A DNA stretch of 7,964 bases from DASUPK01 sp036276255 (GTDB taxonomy: Bacteria; Actinomycetota; Thermoleophilia; Solirubrobacterales; 70-9). Of the stretch, positions 6,477 to 7,964 are shown one piece after another (position 1 is the first letter of the stretch; every line of letters begins with the position of its first letter). Position numbers and translations under genes: made by a program. Below the pieces are notes generated by a model, which was not told the DNA's origin, did not search any database, and was given only the letters and a program-made list of their open reading frames with translations. The DNA lies in assembly GCA_036276255.1 (NCBI GenBank), contig DASUPK010000107.1, positions 1 to 7,964 on the forward strand, read 5' to 3'.

Positions 6477-7741
6477 CAGTGGGCCTCCGCGGCGACGATG
6501 CCGAGGTCGCGGAGCATGTTCTCGGCGTGGGGTCCCGGGGGCTTGCCGTCGACCTCGCGCTCCAGCTCGCGCCTGACGAGCTCCGTGTCGAGGTCGAGGA
6601 AGGAGAGCGACTCGAGCTCGTCACGCCCGGCCTCCTCCAGCAGTCCACGAAGCGAGGCGCGGGTGATGGCGCGGCCGCCCAGGCCCGCAATCACCGTGCT
6701 GCAGCGAGCGTGGCCTCCCACCAGCGCCTCGTGCACGTCTGTGGACACGATCCCGCCGCGCCCCGGGGCGAGGGCCTTCTCGAGGACGACGATGCGGCAG
6801 GCGCCGACCAGGGCCTCACGCACCTCCTCGAGCGGGAAGGGCCGGAAGGACTTGATGCCGAGCGCCCCGACACGGATCCCCTCGGCCCGCATCTCGTCGA
6901 CGACCTCCTCGATCGTCCCGAGGACGGACCCGAGCGCGACGATGATCGTCTCCGCGCCCTCGGTCCGGTAGCGGCGCACCAGCCCGCCGGAGGGCCGGCC
7001 GAAGTCGACGGCGAAGCTCTGCCCGACCTCGGCGATCACGTCGAGAGCCTGCATCTGCTTGGCGTGGGCGAGGTACTTGACCTCGAAGAACGCCTCGGGG
7101 CCGACCATCGCCCCGATCGTCATCGGGTCGGCGGGATCGAGCAGCTGGCGGGGCTCGAAGCCGGGCAGGAAGGTGTCGACCTCGTCCTGGGCGGGAATCT
7201 CGACCTCCTCGTAGGCGTGGGTGAGGACGAAGCCGTCCATGCAGACCATCACCGGGAGCGAGACCTGCTCGGCGATCCGGTACGCCTGAATGTGCATGTC
7301 GAGCGCCTCCTGGTTCGACTCGGCGTAGATCTGGATCCAGCCGGAGTCCCGCTGCGACATCGAGTCGGAGTGGTCGTTCCAGATGTTGATCGGAGCGCCG
7401 ATCGCCCGATTGGCCACCGTCATCACGATCGGCAGGCCGAGGCCGGAGGTGTTGTAGAGCGCCTCGGCCATGAAGAGGAGGCCCTGGGACGCGGTCGCCG
7501 TGTAGGTGCGGGCCCCGGCGGCGGACGCGCCGATCGCGGCGGACATGGCGCCGAACTCGGACTCGACCATCAGATACTCGCAGGGGTCAAGCTCGCCCAC
7601 CCGGACCAGATCTGACAGATGCTCGACGATGTGGGTCTGCGGGGAGATGGGATAGGCACTGACCACCTCGGGGCGGCAGAGCGCCACGGCCTCGGCGATC
7701 GCGCGGGAGCCCTCCTCCTGCCGACGGCCGGGCCTAGGCAC
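6476..7741 (-). CDS. porA: 2-oxoacid:ferredoxin oxidoreductase alpha subunit (pyruvate type most likely)
   Basis: 421 residues from GTG 7741. The pyrimidine-binding domain is marked by AYPISPQTHIVEHLSDL (29-45), VESEFGAMSAAIGAS (59-73, containing the glutamates where the ThDP-activating Glu is expected), TATASQGLLFMAEALYN (81-97), IGAPINIWNDHSDSMSQRDS (114-133) and WIQIYAESNQE (135-145). A second, transketolase C-terminal-like domain follows (about 255-390; TIIVALGSVLGT, GALGIKSFRPFP, APGRGG). Length and motif order fit archaeal-type split POR/VOR alpha subunits rather than the single-chain bacterial PFOR. The GTG start is supported by GGGAG 7 bases upstream and by an 8-base overlap with the gamma stop. 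It forms the heterotetramer with gamma, beta and a delta domain, which here is supplied by the flavoprotein. Pyruvate versus branched-chain 2-oxoacids cannot be settled from motifs alone. Confidence 0.95.
   Translation of the reverse strand: MPRPGRRQEEGSRAIAEAVALCRPEVVSAYPISPQTHIVEHLSDLVRVGELDPCEYLMVESEFGAMSAAIGASAAGARTYTATASQGLLFMAEALYNTSGLGLPIVMTVANRAIGAPINIWNDHSDSMSQRDSGWIQIYAESNQEALDMHIQAYRIAEQVSLPVMVCMDGFVLTHAYEEVEIPAQDEVDTFLPGFEPRQLLDPADPMTIGAMVGPEAFFEVKYLAHAKQMQALDVIAEVGQSFAVDFGRPSGGLVRRYRTEGAETIIVALGSVLGTIEEVVDEMRAEGIRVGALGIKSFRPFPLEEVREALVGACRIVVLEKALAPGRGGIVSTDVHEALVGGHARCSTVIAGLGGRAITRASLRGLLEEAGRDELESLSFLDLDTELVRRELEREVDGKPPGPHAENMLRDLGIVAAEAH
6484..6488 (-). promoter_or_regulatory. 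Shine-Dalgarno for the beta subunit gene
   Basis: GGAGG on the minus strand lies inside the end of the alpha gene, 7 bases before ATG 6476. It supports that start and shows that beta can initiate on its own as well as by coupling through TGATG. Confidence 0.75.
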
Positions 7742-7964
7742 GGGTCAACTCCCGGATCTCGTACTGGACGAACTCGTAGGCCACGTCCGCCGCGAGCGTG
7801 TTGCGGTCAGCGATCTCGCCGGAGAACTTCTGGGCGATCGCGCGGACGACGGACCGAAGCTTGACCACGCCGGTCATGGCCGCGAAGCCGCCGAGCAGCG
7901 CGGTGTTGGGCATCGGACGGCCGAGCTGGCGGTTGGCCACTTCGCTCGCCGCCAGAGTGATCAG
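7734..7964 (-). CDS. porC: 2-oxoacid:ferredoxin oxidoreductase gamma subunit, C-terminal part only
   Basis: The frame is open from the window end (7964) to a TAG at 7736-7734 and gives the last 76 residues. It contains ANRQLGRPMPNTALLGGFAA, then VVKLRSVVRAIAQKF, then IADRNTLAADVAYEF, the usual end of gamma subunits, in which a Rossmann-like CoA-binding domain closes with a helix resembling 'ALLGAFAALTGIV...AI..KF...N..AA..A'. The N-terminal two thirds, including the start and promoter region, lie outside the window. The gamma stop lies 8 bases inside the alpha gene, so the two are translationally linked. The family call is based on this C-terminal pattern plus its place directly before porA. 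Confidence 0.87.
   Translation of the reverse strand: MITLAASEVANRQLGRPMPNTALLGGFAAMTGVVKLRSVVRAIAQKFSGEIADRNTLAADVAYEFVQYEIRELTRA
7749..7753 (-). promoter_or_regulatory. Shine-Dalgarno deciding the GTG start of the alpha subunit
   Basis: GGGAG on the minus strand, within the end of the gamma gene, is 7 bases before GTG 7741. There is no ATG nearby in frame that would keep the conserved N-terminal helix, so this site favours the GTG start. Confidence 0.65.

Noticed and set aside
6479..7615. A 378-codon open frame on the plus strand opposite porA.
   Set aside because: It mirrors the alpha subunit gene codon by codon and lacks any recognisable motif; porA is intact on the minus strand.

Overview
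The window is GC-rich with strong third-position GC bias, and nearly every base is coding. The protein types suggest a high-GC actinobacterium: a tandem universal stress protein, a GNAT/acyl-CoA-synthetase fusion, and an archaeal-type split 2-oxoacid:ferredoxin oxidoreductase with a fused FAD/ferredoxin subunit. My best guess is the Thermoleophilia (Solirubrobacterales or Gaiella-like), but that is an inference from protein style, not from a marker gene. No RNA gene, mobile element, CRISPR array or tandem repeat is visible. No gene-free stretch exceeds about 40 bases.

Left part (1-1988, minus strand): most of a large protein with an N-terminal GNAT acetyltransferase domain followed by acetate--CoA ligase (ADP-forming) type domains. 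Its C-terminal ATP-grasp part lies beyond position 1. Diverging from it with almost no spacer is a two-gene plus-strand pair. The first gene (2008-2781) is a tandem universal stress protein whose first domain is unusually short. The second (2819-3541) is an unrecognised, mostly helical soluble protein.

Right part (3542-7964, minus strand): a tightly packed operon transcribed leftwards in the order gamma (porC, partial), alpha (porA), beta (porB), a 545-residue FAD/NAD(P)-binding Fe-S protein, and a small two-helix membrane protein. Alpha and beta carry the thiamine diphosphate and [4Fe-4S] motifs of pyruvate/2-ketoisovalerate:ferredoxin oxidoreductases. No separate delta (PorD ferredoxin) gene is seen. 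Instead, a two-cluster ferredoxin domain sits at the C-terminus of the GltD-like flavoprotein, so the complex probably passes electrons from the 2-oxoacid through Fe-S clusters to FAD and NAD(P), or the reverse. The junctions are coupled: an 8-base overlap and then two TGATG overlaps.

The plus-strand pair and the minus-strand operon converge with stop codons that touch at 3541/3542. A hairpin that includes both stops may end transcription from both sides. Together the genes suggest acyl-CoA metabolism: an oxidoreductase that makes or uses acyl-CoA, beside an enzyme that either ligates/hydrolyses acyl-CoA or uses it to acylate proteins. The functional link between the two halves is a hypothesis. 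I see no wholly new system. The most interesting points are the flavoprotein-ferredoxin fusion in the oxidoreductase operon and the small membrane protein that follows it.
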